A DNA stretch of 33,690 nucleotides, from NCBI GenBank assembly GCA_020436125.1, contig JAGQYK010000034.1, forward strand, positions 1 through 33,690, in the 5' to 3' direction. Below are positions 13,840-24,100 of the stretch, one piece after another (the stretch's first letter is position 1; every line of letters begins with the position of its first letter). A program made the position numbers and the translations under genes. This DNA is from Cyclobacteriaceae bacterium (GTDB lineage: Bacteria > Bacteroidota > Bacteroidia > Cytophagales > Cyclobacteriaceae). The notes under the pieces were generated by a model, which made no database searches, was not told where the DNA came from, and saw only the letters and a program-made list of their open reading frames with translations.

Positions 13840-16800
13840 GTGAAAAAATTTACCTACCTCATCCCTCTATTATTGATAATTGCCTACGCTGCCAATGGCC
13901 AAATTGAATTGGTAGCAGACCTTGCAGAAGGAACAGAATCACAAGTTATTGAGCTATCTGGAGAATGGGAAGAAAACCTTTTTGTTTTAGGAGATCAACT
14001 CCTTTTCATTCTTGAAAATCATCCGCTTTATGGGACAGAACTTTGGAGAATGGGTACAGATGAGCAAGTATCTTTAGTTACCGATTTACTACCAGGACCT
14101 GGTAGTGGATTAGAATTGACTAGACTTGCTTTGTACAATGAGCGGGCTTATTTCTTAGGAACTGACGGGCAAGGAAATCATTCCTTGTATCAAACAGATG
14201 GGACTGAAGAAGGCACTGTTCTTATCAAGGAATTGTACGATACCGAAATAGAAGGCCTGTATTATAGTCATGTAGTAAATAACAAGCTGCTATTTCAAAT
14301 ATCCATAGCTGAAGGTGATCAGGATATTTGGATTACAGATGGTACCACAGGGGGAACCGAAATATTATCGGCAGAAATTGATCTCTATCATGCCATAAAT
14401 ATTGGTAATCAAGCACTCCTTAAAGGATATGATGAAACGAATGGTTTCGAACTATGGATTACAGATGGTACCGCTGTTGGTACGAATTTACTTAAAGACA
14501 TTAACAATGGCAGTAATAGTAGTTATCCTACAGAATTCTACTCCTCATCCTTTGGCGTGATTTTCCGTGCACAAACTGCAGAAGAAGGCGAAGAAATATG
14601 GGTAACAGACGGAACATCTTTAGGAACAGAATTATTTGCAGATATAAATCCGGGTGCTGAATCTGGCCAGCCTAGGAACTTTATTGAATTCGACAATCAA
14701 ATTTTCTTTCAGGCAAGAGAAGTGGGTGGTGTATCAGGTACTGAACTCTGGAAGTCTGATGGCACCGCTTTAGGCACAACATTGGTAAAAGATATTTACC
14801 CTGGAGGGGTAGGAAGCTCAGTTGAAGATTTCTACGTATTTGACGGGGCACTTTACTTTTCAGCACAAGGTAATCCAACATTTTTTGAACTTTACAAAAG
14901 TGACGGTACTGAATTAGGAACAGCGTTAGTAAAAGATATTCATCCCTCTGGTAACGCATTTCCAAAAGCTCACTTTGAAATTGATGGAACGCATTACTTT
15001 TTTGCCTATGATAATACCGCAACAGGTTTATGGACAACAGACGGTACCGAAGTCGGGACTACATTAATTAAACACTTATATGATAAATCGCTCTTCCCTT
15101 CTAACATAAAGTCGTCTTCTCCACCTATATTATTTAATGGTTCATATTACTTTAATATCTCCAGTCAAATTTATAAAACAGATGGTACTGCGGTAGGAAC
15201 TGTAGCTATTAATCATAGTGTAGATGTACCAAAAAATTCTGACCCCTTCAATTATATTGAAACTCCTTTAGGCACCTTTTTCGTTGCATTTATAGATGGA
15301 GACCCACATCTATTCATAACTGACGGTACTGCTTTAACAGACTTAAGTGAAGCCGGATTCATCCTAAAAGGTGAGCCGGGCGAAATTGATAGTGACTTTA
15401 TTTTTTATAACAACAAACTAATTTTTGGTGGATATACTGACACAGAAGGAGGAGAACCATGGATTACTGATGGTACTGTAGTAGGAACCCAAATGATTAA
15501 GGATGTTAATACTTATGATCTTTTAGGTGGCCCAGGAAATTTCTTTGAATTCAATAATAAAGTGTATTTCGGTGCGAAAAATGCAGGAAGTTCAGATTTT
15601 GAATTATTTGTAACAGACGGCACCGAGGCAGGCACAGCACTTGTAAAAGATATTAATGCCGGAATCAATGCTTCAAATCCAAATGGGTATGGAATTATAG
15701 GAAGTAAAATGTATTTCGAAGCAAATACAACAACTTATGGCACCGAACTTTGGGAATCTGATGGTACCGAAGTAAATACACAACAAGTAGTGGATTTACG
15801 TGCAGGTAATCCCGGTGCGGTTCATGATATCCAAGCCTATTTTAATGATAAAGTATTCTTTACTGCTTATGTAGACGCGGGCATTGGTACAGAATTATAT
15901 GTTTCCGATGGTACTGATGTTGGAACTGAGCTTTTGTATGACATTCAGGCCGGAGGCAGTTCAGGTCAAATTAAGGAAGGGTCATTTGTTCAAGTCGGAA
16001 CTAAATTAGTATTTGCTGCACATGATGGTACGCTTTGGTCTACAGACGGTACACCTGAATCAACTTTTCAAATACTTAATGAAGCATATACAGCAACAGC
16101 ATCTTATAGGCAATCCATAGGTGTTATAAATAACAAATATGTCTTTGTCGCACAAGATAACGATGATGATGTGTATTATTTATTTGCTACTGACGGTACA
16201 TTAGAAAATACAATAGTAATTGCCTCTGACATAGCATATGATGAAAATTATGCGGGGAATTATATTTACACATTACCTGAAAATGACAATTATTTATTTT
16301 CAACAGAACTAGATGGTAAGCTTTACTTCTCAACTGGAGCAGGCATATTCTCCACTGACGGAACACTTGCTGGCACTTCCTATTTTGATACTGATGAAAA
16401 TGAAAAGGGGTTCATCGCCCTCTTTCCACAGACAGCAAATGGCAGTTTGTATTTTTCCGGGTTTGAAGAAGGAAGTGCGGTTGAGACACTTTTCAAATCT
16501 GATGGCACTGCTGCAGGCACCATTGTTTTAGAAAATAATGGCGTTGCCGTAAAGGGCCCTTTAGAATCTATTGGAAGCTATGTTTACTTTGGTGGTTATG
16601 ATTTTGAATATGGTACGGAGCTGTACAGGTTCAATACCTCCAAGGAATTTCAAACAATTACATTCAATGTAATTGAAGACAAGTTTTTAGAGTCTGAAAC
16701 CTTTGACCTATCGGCCACAGCTTCATCGGGTTTACCTGTATCTTATGAAATAGTGAGTGGTCCGGCTTTAGTTTCTGGAAATAGTATTACACTCTTGGAG

Positions 16801-17148
16801 GTAGGTGAAGTGACGGTTGCAGCCACACAGGCCGGTGATGGAACTTATTTTCCTGCTGAACCAGTTGAACAAATGTTCAAAATCAGTTTGGTGACGGGTA
16901 TACCCGAGCAACGAGGACCGCAATTCAAATACTATCCAAACCCGGTGAGCGGTACGATCACAATAATTCCCAATGGATCAAAAAATCAACTCACCGTATT
17001 TGATACCCAAGGAAGAAGCCTCACTTCAGGAAATGGTAATTCCAGCGAAGCAATCCAGCTCGACCTGTCTGCTTTGCCCAGTGGCATTTACGTACTCAGG
17101 GTAGCCAATGAAGCAGGTGTTTCTCAAACCAAAATCCTTAAAAAATAA
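13840..17148 (+). CDS. ELWxxDGT-repeat protein with type IX secretion sorting domain
   Basis: 1102 residues, beginning with GTG at 13840 directly before a Sec signal peptide (cleavage near ANGQ, residue 21). Residues about 40-940 consist of repeated beta-strand units of about 45-60 residues, each with the signature (E)LW-x-T/S-DGT-x-x-GT. I count about 17 DGT cores plus a degenerate first copy (LWRMGTDE). This is the ELWxxDGT repeat family, probably a beta-propeller or solenoid. An Ig-like domain follows (about 955-1025, with LSATASSGLPVSYEI), and the last 75 residues (YYPNPVSG to LRVANEAG and ILKK) are a type A T9SS sorting domain, so the protein is exported across the outer membrane and anchored or released. 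The function of the repeat is not established. The middle of the gene looks AT-richer than its neighbours. A lipoprotein gene follows after 5 bp. Confidence 0.92.
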   Translation: MKKFTYLIPLLLIIAYAANGQIELVADLAEGTESQVIELSGEWEENLFVLGDQLLFILENHPLYGTELWRMGTDEQVSLVTDLLPGPGSGLELTRLALYNERAYFLGTDGQGNHSLYQTDGTEEGTVLIKELYDTEIEGLYYSHVVNNKLLFQISIAEGDQDIWITDGTTGGTEILSAEIDLYHAINIGNQALLKGYDETNGFELWITDGTAVGTNLLKDINNGSNSSYPTEFYSSSFGVIFRAQTAEEGEEIWVTDGTSLGTELFADINPGAESGQPRNFIEFDNQIFFQAREVGGVSGTELWKSDGTALGTTLVKDIYPGGVGSSVEDFYVFDGALYFSAQGNPTFFELYKSDGTELGTALVKDIHPSGNAFPKAHFEIDGTHYFFAYDNTATGLWTTDGTEVGTTLIKHLYDKSLFPSNIKSSSPPILFNGSYYFNISSQIYKTDGTAVGTVAINHSVDVPKNSDPFNYIETPLGTFFVAFIDGDPHLFITDGTALTDLSEAGFILKGEPGEIDSDFIFYNNKLIFGGYTDTEGGEPWITDGTVVGTQMIKDVNTYDLLGGPGNFFEFNNKVYFGAKNAGSSDFELFVTDGTEAGTALVKDINAGINASNPNGYGIIGSKMYFEANTTTYGTELWESDGTEVNTQQVVDLRAGNPGAVHDIQAYFNDKVFFTAYVDAGIGTELYVSDGTDVGTELLYDIQAGGSSGQIKEGSFVQVGTKLVFAAHDGTLWSTDGTPESTFQILNEAYTATASYRQSIGVINNKYVFVAQDNDDDVYYLFATDGTLENTIVIASDIAYDENYAGNYIYTLPENDNYLFSTELDGKLYFSTGAGIFSTDGTLAGTSYFDTDENEKGFIALFPQTANGSLYFSGFEEGSAVETLFKSDGTAAGTIVLENNGVAVKGPLESIGSYVYFGGYDFEYGTELYRFNTSKEFQTITFNVIEDKFLESETFDLSATASSGLPVSYEIVSGPALVSGNSITLLEVGEVTVAATQAGDGTYFPAEPVEQMFKISLVTGIPEQRGPQFKYYPNPVSGTITIIPNGSKNQLTVFDTQGRSLTSGNGNSSEAIQLDLSALPSGIYVLRVANEAGVSQTKILKK

Positions 17149-17153
17149 TCATC

Positions 17154-17588
17154 ATGAAGAATCAATATATCTCTATCCTACTCCTCGTTTGTTTATCCTT
17201 CATCAGTGGGTGCAAAAGTGAAAGCTCTGACCCCACTCCGCAGGACAATCAGAAAACGCTCCTCATGAATAATGGATTGTCCTGGACGCTTGGGACTGTT
17301 ACCAAAGACGGACTCGATGTCACCGATCAGTTCACCGGCTTCAAACTTACAGTAGGCGATTTTACTTACACCACCGTCAACGCGTTACCTTCTGCCTGGC
17401 CAGCTTCTGGCACATGGTCATTTGCCAACGAGGCCGGCACGCTGGTAGATAGAAACGATGGCGTGCAAATTGCAGTTACCGTAACCACCACTTCTCTTCA
17501 ATTAACTTTCTCAGTCACTGGCTTAGGCGATGGTGGCAGAATTAAGGGAGTGAATGGGCAGTATGTATTTAATCTGGTAGCAGGGTAA
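17154..17588 (+). CDS. Small lipoprotein of unknown function
   Basis: 144 residues. Signal peptide with lipobox I-S-G-C (Cys at residue 20), then a Ser/Asp/Pro/Gln linker (residues 22-32) and a compact beta-rich domain with WTLGTVTKDG near 45-54 and a Gly-rich end. No family is recognised, and the fold looks like a small beta-sandwich. It starts 5 bp after the ELWxxDGT gene, so the two are translated from one message, and the terminator at 17628-17667 ends the unit. The two products may act together at the surface, for example with the lipoprotein helping to retain the T9SS cargo, but this is only inference. Confidence 0.78.
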   Translation: MKNQYISILLLVCLSFISGCKSESSDPTPQDNQKTLLMNNGLSWTLGTVTKDGLDVTDQFTGFKLTVGDFTYTTVNALPSAWPASGTWSFANEAGTLVDRNDGVQIAVTVTTTSLQLTFSVTGLGDGGRIKGVNGQYVFNLVAG

Positions 17589-17627
17589 TACACCCAATAA
17601 TTGTAATAATTATTGTTTTCATACGAA

Positions 17628-17667
17628 GTGAAGGCAGGGTCTGTTTTTGATTCTGCCTTTACTTTTT
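17628..17667 (+). terminator. Rho-independent terminator of the ELWxxDGT/lipoprotein unit
   Basis: GTGAAGGCAG (17628-17637) pairs with CTGCCTTTAC (17653-17662) over ten positions, one of them a G-T pair, with a 15-nt loop, followed by TTTTT (17663-17667). A smaller AT-rich hairpin AATAATT/AATTATT (17596-17614) precedes it. Confidence 0.85.
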
Positions 17668-17778
17668 CCCGTCAACTGGCTGAATCAACGGTCCAATCGC
17701 TCCGTTTTTAAATTTTCTCACAAACTTTACTATTCCTATACCCTTGTACCATTCTATAAGGTTTTTAATCTAAATCGA

Positions 17779-17850
17779 AAATCTACATCCGTAAAATTAC
17801 GGATGGGAAAACGGAGATTTACTGATTGTGAACATTTGTGTCATTCACAA
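17779..17850 (+). promoter_or_regulatory. Nested inverted repeats before the 40-residue membrane protein
   Basis: CATCCGTAAAATTACGGATG (17786-17805) is a 20-bp inverted repeat with 9-bp arms. It is enclosed by AAATCT (17779-17784) and AGATTT (17815-17820), which also pair. A second inverted repeat TTGTGAA (17826-17832) / TTCACAA (17844-17850) follows. The ATG at 17875 is 24 bp downstream. This may be an operator pair or a structured leader. Confidence 0.55.
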
Positions 17851-17874
17851 AATTGCCATAACAAATAACCTGTC

Positions 17875-17997
17875 ATGGAAACTGATTACAACACATCCCA
17901 AGAGCTTAAAGGATTTCTTAATACAATTCTTTTTACTGTTGTAATCACGCTAATATTTATAGTTGCTCTTATCAAAGTGGCCCTTAATTGGCTCTAA
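17875..17997 (+). CDS. 40-residue single-pass membrane protein
   Basis: A short reading frame (ATG 17875, TAA 17995-17997) translating to METDYNTSQELKGF, then a hydrophobic helix of about 22 residues (from about residue 15 to 36, rich in Ile, Leu, Val and Phe) and a short end with Lys, Trp and Leu. An acidic start and a central hydrophobic segment are typical of small membrane proteins. No clear Shine-Dalgarno is seen, which is usual for this phylum. The segment 17668-17874 upstream carries strong inverted repeats, and the unit is separated from the previous operon by a terminator. Its 3' end converges with the permease at 18012. It could be a regulator of a nearby transporter, a toxin-like peptide or a chance ORF. 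No partner is known. Confidence 0.45.
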   Translation: METDYNTSQELKGFLNTILFTVVITLIFIVALIKVALNWL

Positions 17998-18011
17998 TAT
18001 TCAACTACGAG

Positions 18012-20666
18012 CTACTCATTCTTTAGAATATCCACAGGTCGGGTTAACGAAGCCCTCCATGTCAAATAAATGATCACCGAAAAAACTCCAAGGCAAACAA
18101 TCATACTTGCGATAAAAAATGGCATAGCTGACAGCTCTATGCGATAGGTAAATACCTGTAACCACTTCTGACCAGCCCACCAGGCAAAAGGCCAGGCAAG
18201 CAGGTTGGCTGACACCAATACAAGTACAAATCCTCTTGAGAAGTGCAAGACCAAATGACCAAATCCAGAACCCAGTACTTTTCTTATTCCGATCTCTTTT
18301 ACTTTACGCTGAAGAAGAAGCCTAACCAGACCCACTAAGCCTAATATGGAAATAACAAAAGCAAAAACTGAACTATAGTTGATTGCTTTCTTCCATCGTT
18401 GCTCGTTAGCATATTGTGCGTCCAAAGAATCATCCACGAAATGACCCGTGAAGGGCGCGTCCGGATTCACATTATCCCACACCTCTTCAATACCCTTTAA
18501 TGCTGGTTGCATTTCTCCCGGTGCTATCCTGATCGTTATGCTATTAAACATTGGTGGCCAACGATAGGTCGTCAACCCAGTAACACCATTAATAATGGCC
18601 CTCTCATCCAGAGCCAAAATAAGCGGCTCGACCTGATTATGTAATGAACTGAAATGAAAGTCCTTTACTACACCAATTATTTCATGCGGCTCAGAGAAAT
18701 TCTTTCCTGGAATTTGTTTACCTACATAATCCTCCCAATTGAAATATTTAAGAAGAGATTCGTTCACCACAATTTGATTTCCCGATCCTGTGCTTCCATT
18801 AAACCACCTTCCCGCCACAAGTTCAAGTTTCATGGTCTCCAGGTAATCCGTTTCAACAAGGTTGAAGTACAATCCAATTGGGTCAGCTTCTACCTGTTCG
18901 AAGTCAAGCTTAGTCCATGGCTCTTGATAATCGTTCATAGAAGCCGTTGCGGCCATTATTCTACTTTCAGAGGTCGCCTCAGACTTGAAAACCTTAACCA
19001 ATCGCTCCGCTATTTCACTAGACGGTGGATTGTTCAATGAAATTTCAAATAGTCTTTCTTTATCAAACCCAAGATTTTTTTCATAAACAAAATCCATCTG
19101 GGCGTTCATAATGAAAGTACCAATCAATAAAATCAGTGATAGCGTAAACTGAATAATCACAAGCGCCTTTGTTGCTACTTTTCGTCCGCTGTCCTCAATA
19201 CCTTTATTAAGCGCCTGAACTGGCTGTAGAACGGTGAGCAACCTTGATGGGATTCCACCGGCCACCAAAACAATTAATACTAACAACAAGGAGATAAACA
19301 AAAAACTCTGAAGTCCCATACTAAACTCCAGGGTAGCATTAATCAATTGATTAAAGTAAGGCACAGAGAAATAAACCAGCATTAATCCAAATGAAGTCGC
19401 AATGAGGCCGATGATAAAAGTCTCAGCCATCAATTGGTTGCGAATTTGGTTTCGGAATGCTCCCATGGTCTTCCTGATCCCCACTTCTTTTACCCTATTA
19501 AAACTATGACCAGAAGTAAGAGACACAAAATTGACACACGCCATGAATAGAATAAGTAAGCCCGCTCCGGAAAGCACATAGACATAAATAGGGTTTCCGG
19601 TTCTTGTAATACCAGAAGCATAACTATTGTTAAGATGAATGTCCTTTAAAGGCTGGATGGTGTGGAGTTTGGCAGAGGCATCCCCTCTTTCCTCGCTCTC
19701 TTTATAAGCCTTTTCATTGAGCTTTGCTTCCAGCTGAATGATACTTTTATCCTCTTTTAGCAGCAAAAAAGTTTCTATCACTCCATAGTTCATTGAATTG
19801 TATACCTCTTGACCAATGACCGTTTCAAAATTTTCGAAAGGGATTACCACATCGAAGGTCAAACTCGATTCATCACTGTGATTGTCAATTACCGCAGAGA
19901 CAGTAAATACCACAATGGAATCCTTTAATTTTATATCCAGCGTTTTTCCAACAGCATCTCTATCGCCAAAATAAATATTGGCTCCTTTTGTGGACAGCAC
20001 AACTTCGTTTCGCGATTGGAACAGATTATTACTACCACTTATAACATTGAAATTGAAGAGTTGAAAAAACTCACGATCTACCACAACTATAGACTGGCTA
20101 AAACTTTCATTCTCTCGCTCCACTACACTAGTAAAGCTTCCAAACCTGGATGTACTCTCCACCTCAGGATACTCTTCCGTAAGCGAAGTGCCCAGGGGGA
20201 CTGGAGTAACTACTGAGGAAGCTTTCACCTCTCCTGTGTTAATGTCCACCGTTTTTTCAACAATACGATAGAGGCGATCAGCCTTTTCATGAAAATGGTC
20301 GAACCGCAATTCGCTGCTTACATAAAGAAAAGTGAGGTACGCAAACCCAATACCCAATGCCAATCCAAATACGTTGATGGCAGAATAGAATCGATTCTTT
20401 GAGATATTTCTCCAGCCAACTTTTAAGTAGTTTCTCCACATAGGTGAATAGATATTTATTGTTCTTACTTTATTTCTAAAAATAATTTCAGGACGAAAGA
20501 ACCTGATCACGCCCCACCACATTCTTCTCCGTGCAATTCTCTCTCCGTAGGCATGTGCATCTAACTCATAACCCTCAATCAAATCACCTTCAATTCCTTC
20601 GTGCAGTTCAGGTGGGCAGATAAACCGAAGAAATTTTAATAGGAGTGCGTGCTTATCCTTCTCCAT
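18012..20666 (-). CDS. ABC transporter permease with N-terminal prefix domain (FtsX/MacB type)
   Basis: 884 residues. The first 70 or so form an extra domain (CPPELHEGIEGDLIEGY, then ARRRMWWGVIRFFRPEII) found in PadR-linked permeases, where the prefix is thought to contact the regulator or another partner. The rest is a MacB/FtsX-type permease with a membrane helix at about 96-117, a periplasmic MacB-PCD region with the usual DHFHEKADRLYR start, three helices with KEVGIRKTMG, a second periplasmic region and three more helices with KEIGIRKVLG. The gene overlaps the PadR gene by 14 bp, so the two are translationally coupled. The ATPase is not in this window. Likely roles are export of a peptide, lipoprotein or antibiotic-like molecule, or extraction of envelope components; the substrate cannot be told from sequence. 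Confidence 0.9.
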   Translation of the reverse strand: MEKDKHALLLKFLRFICPPELHEGIEGDLIEGYELDAHAYGERIARRRMWWGVIRFFRPEIIFRNKVRTINIYSPMWRNYLKVGWRNISKNRFYSAINVFGLALGIGFAYLTFLYVSSELRFDHFHEKADRLYRIVEKTVDINTGEVKASSVVTPVPLGTSLTEEYPEVESTSRFGSFTSVVERENESFSQSIVVVDREFFQLFNFNVISGSNNLFQSRNEVVLSTKGANIYFGDRDAVGKTLDIKLKDSIVVFTVSAVIDNHSDESSLTFDVVIPFENFETVIGQEVYNSMNYGVIETFLLLKEDKSIIQLEAKLNEKAYKESEERGDASAKLHTIQPLKDIHLNNSYASGITRTGNPIYVYVLSGAGLLILFMACVNFVSLTSGHSFNRVKEVGIRKTMGAFRNQIRNQLMAETFIIGLIATSFGLMLVYFSVPYFNQLINATLEFSMGLQSFLFISLLLVLIVLVAGGIPSRLLTVLQPVQALNKGIEDSGRKVATKALVIIQFTLSLILLIGTFIMNAQMDFVYEKNLGFDKERLFEISLNNPPSSEIAERLVKVFKSEATSESRIMAATASMNDYQEPWTKLDFEQVEADPIGLYFNLVETDYLETMKLELVAGRWFNGSTGSGNQIVVNESLLKYFNWEDYVGKQIPGKNFSEPHEIIGVVKDFHFSSLHNQVEPLILALDERAIINGVTGLTTYRWPPMFNSITIRIAPGEMQPALKGIEEVWDNVNPDAPFTGHFVDDSLDAQYANEQRWKKAINYSSVFAFVISILGLVGLVRLLLQRKVKEIGIRKVLGSGFGHLVLHFSRGFVLVLVSANLLAWPFAWWAGQKWLQVFTYRIELSAMPFFIASMIVCLGVFSVIIYLTWRASLTRPVDILKNE

Positions 20667-20991
20667 GGCTGATTTTCAATTGAGGAATCAGCTTCCACAA
20701 CTCTGTCCTCGATTCCTTCATCGATCGCAGGATGGCCAGTCCAGCATTAGTTATCGTAAATATTCGCTTTCTTCTTCCTCCCCTTTCATTGGTAGCCCCG
20801 CCCATATTGGATTTTACATATCCTTTATCCTCCAGTCGATAGAGTGTAACGTGTACAGCACTGAGATTTACTTTGCGATCTGCCTTATCCTTAATTTCCG
20901 CCACTATGGCATTGCCATAGGCGTCCTCCTGAAGGATTCCCACAATAGTTAGGACGAGTTCTTCAAATTCACCAAGATATGCTTTACCCAT
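20653..20991 (-). CDS. PadR-family transcriptional regulator
   Basis: 112 residues, a winged helix-turn-helix repressor of the small PadR type. The N-terminal helix (LGEFEELVLTIVGILQ), the DNA-reading helix (SAVHVTLYRLEDKGYVKS, about 44-61) and the wing (GGRRKRIFTITNAG, about 71-84) are all visible. The C-terminal helix is short, as in the PadR-s2 subgroup, so dimerisation should be through this helix. It overlaps the permease gene by 14 bp and is surely its regulator. TTAGTATA-type repeats overlap its own start codon (20991-21034), so it probably represses its own operon. Inducing ligands of this group are often the transporter substrate, an unproven link here. Confidence 0.9.
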   Translation of the reverse strand: MGKAYLGEFEELVLTIVGILQEDAYGNAIVAEIKDKADRKVNLSAVHVTLYRLEDKGYVKSNMGGATNERGGRRKRIFTITNAGLAILRSMKESRTELWKLIPQLKISHGEG

Positions 20992-21034
20992 TAGTATACA
21001 GTTTGTAAAACTAATATACGGATTAGTATAACAT
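20991..21034 (-). promoter_or_regulatory. Operator-like repeats at the PadR operon start
   Basis: The segment carries TTAGTATAC (20991-20999), ACTAAT (21010-21015) and ATTAGT (21022-21027), the last two forming an exact inverted repeat with a 6-nt centre, then TATAAC (21028-21033). The repeats overlap the ATG (20989-20991). This is the right place for self-repression by the PadR product. No TTG/TAnnTTTG promoter was identified here. Confidence 0.6.
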
Positions 21035-21131
21035 TTGTTTAAGAAATAAACAGTTATTTCTCATGATTCTGAGTTAGTCCTGGTAATCGCTTTGCATTCT
21101 ATTAAACCCTTGAATTGGAGCCTGATGTAAC

Positions 21132-24100
21132 CTACCTCTTAATGATCTTAAAAAAGACGGGTATCCCCTTTCTAATGCCCTGCAAATAATATAAACCAGC
21201 AGGAAGGTCATTCAGTTGGGCGCTTGCATACTTTCCGCTTTCCGATGCTTCCAAGGTGACTTTCATTACGGCCTGACCATAAGCATTCGCAATCTGTATT
21301 GTATTATCGAAATCACCAGCAACCCTAATGTGGATAATGTCCTCAACCGGATTCGGTGACGCGATAATACCATTGTAAGTTTCGGGTAACTCCCCCGTTA
21401 TCAGGTCATGACGGGATACCTCTATCTGCACTTCTGCATGACTGGTACAAGTTTCGGAAACCTGAACCATTACACTATACACACCTGAAACAGATGGCAC
21501 AATAGAATTACCGATAGTCCCGTCAACCAGCTGGCCATCGAGAAACCAGATATTTCCTGAGTTGTAATTTGAGATCAATGTATCTCCTGTTTGTTTGATC
21601 AGCACATCATCATAAGGGACAATGGTGGCAGTTACTTCAACCTTATCGCTGCGACATCCAGCTTCAGAAATATTTGAAACATAATAAGTTTTAGATTTTT
21701 TCAATTCGGGAGTGATAAACGTGGATCCTATAGAAAGTAGTTCATCGGTACCAGGGTCATCATACCAGTATATCGATCCAATAGTAGGCTCCTCCACTGC
21801 TAAGGTCACACTACCCGACTTGCATTGCGCTAAAGTCGGTAACACAACAGGCGTGAGGGGTTTGTATACCATTATCTCCGGGTTAATACTCAATTCAAAC
21901 ACACCACCGCAAGCAGGCAATGCAATCACTGTCATTTGATTTGATCCTATTGATAGATAAGAAGCGGGAACCATTAGTGTAACCGGGCCACCATTACCTA
22001 CAATTGCATCACTTACGACAGTATCGTCAATAGTTACATAATAGTCTATGCCCTGCTGCGAATTAGTCACTGTAATCTCTGCTCCTTCTCCTTCACACAA
22101 GCTTGAATTCGAATATACAGCCAAATCGATGTTGACTGCAATCTCTGAAAACCTAAGTTCAAACCTGTCTGCTGCCTTTGAAGCATGCGTGGCATTGACT
22201 GTAAATGTGTAATCGGAAACCTGAGAAAAGTCAACTACCCTGTCCTCAAAACGATCATAAAGTTCAATCTGGTACTCAGCAAATTCCCCTTGGCGTTCAA
22301 TCGATAAATGATAGGTACCATTAACCATGTCTTTCGTTCTGATAGGCATCACTTGCCCACAAGTAATCCGATCAAGAGAGTTGACAGCCATACTTATACC
22401 TTCTTCGGACAGGGTCGAAATGTCAAAAAGTGCATTATTTAATTTAGGGCCATCGAAATCATCAAGTCTTCCGGTTGATAATGAATTCAATTTAATGAAT
22501 GCCTTGTCTGTCACTCCATCTTTATCCATCGAAAGGATCATCTTATTTTGGGCTCCAGCACGGTAAAAAACACCATTGTTTGTTGTCTTGGCCAACTCAT
22601 TCACAGAGAAATTGTGAGTCCCAGATGTAACACGGACCCAAAAAGCCTGTCCGGTTGCCAGGACCATAGGTACGTTGTCGGTGTGGTCGTAAGTAATGAA
22701 TCCACCATTTCCTCCGTTATCACTTACATAAATTACTGAGGAAATTCCTGTTCTGGTCCAACCCTCATTGATATTCCAATCGACTGCACACGGAAAAGGG
22801 TTGCCCACAAGATTAAAACCGTCCTCTAGATTGCCATTGTTTGTGAGAGACAAGAGCGCATTGAAGGAAATGGTACCTTGATTGGCTTGGCCCCGTACTT
22901 CAACCACCGTAGGGTTGGTACACTCACGGATAAATGCTGCATAACCTTGGCCAACTTCGATAGGTGCAGCAGTTGCTAATCCACCAGACGGGTATGCCAC
23001 CCAACCCATGTCAGATGTGCCTGTTCCTATATTAGGCTCCACATATCGAAACAATGAGGGCGAATTGGGAATAATTGGTCTACCACATATCGAAGTGATC
23101 CCAGAACCAGCTGGAAATTCTATGGATGGATCGGCAAAACTTCCTGTGATAGGAAAATCGTCCTGCCAGTCTGATATAAATTGACCAGATACAGGGCTGG
23201 AAATATAACGGTAAACTCGAGTAGTTCCTGGAACTTCAGGAGCCATGTAACGTTGAACAGTTACATTTCCAGTTACACTCGCACCACCCGGCAATGCAAC
23301 AATGCTAGCATCCGCTGTCGGTTCATCTCCTGCCGATATAAGTGTGAGCACACCGCTACCATCGCCATCTGCATCAAATTCGCTGGATGACTGAATGGTT
23401 AATAGGCCGTGTAAGTTGGCTAGTCCACCCACTAAAACCCGTCCAGCTGATTTGTTAACAGTGATATTAGTGAAGTTGGTTAAGGAATTCCCTGAAATAT
23501 TTTGATTTCCTGAACCATTGAACAAAATCGTTTCTCCATTGCGGGTAAAAGAACCGTTGTTGGTCCAATCTCCTCCAAGTGTACATGTGAAGCCTGAATT
23601 AAAAGGAACAACTGCTGCACTGAACGTGAGGTCGCCATTGATTGTGATATCATCTTGAAGAGACTTGGTACCTGTACCTGCAAGTACCAAATCGTTGAAG
23701 ATATTCCCATTTGAAGTAATTGATTGGCTGGAGCCATTAGCCGTCACCACTCCACTTGAAGTGGCGTTAAACGTTCCTCCCGAATTCAACCAGTTTCCTC
23801 CAAATGTTATGCTCCTCCCTCCGTCATTAAGTGCGCCACTGTTTAATGTTACGCCACTTCTAACTGTAAGGTTGTTTCCCGTTAATTGTGCAGTAGCGTT
23901 TGGACTATGAACCAAAATATTTCCTATTGGGGCCGCAGCATTTATTAAGAATGTTTGACCTGGCGGAGTTGAGCCATTGCCAATTTGCAACGTACCTCCG
24001 GTCACGCTACTGCTATGTACCCCTGAAGTATTATAACCGAGGTTTTGTGCACCTGAACCTCCTTCTCTCTGAAGCACAATTGTTCCACCTGTTATGACCA

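Noticed and set aside
17647-17868. 73-residue plus-strand frame
   Set aside because: It starts in the terminator loop and T-run and runs through the inverted repeats; composition is not protein-like.
21712-21939. Plus-strand frame inside the giant T9SS gene
   Set aside because: Antisense shadow of a long gene with intact domains.
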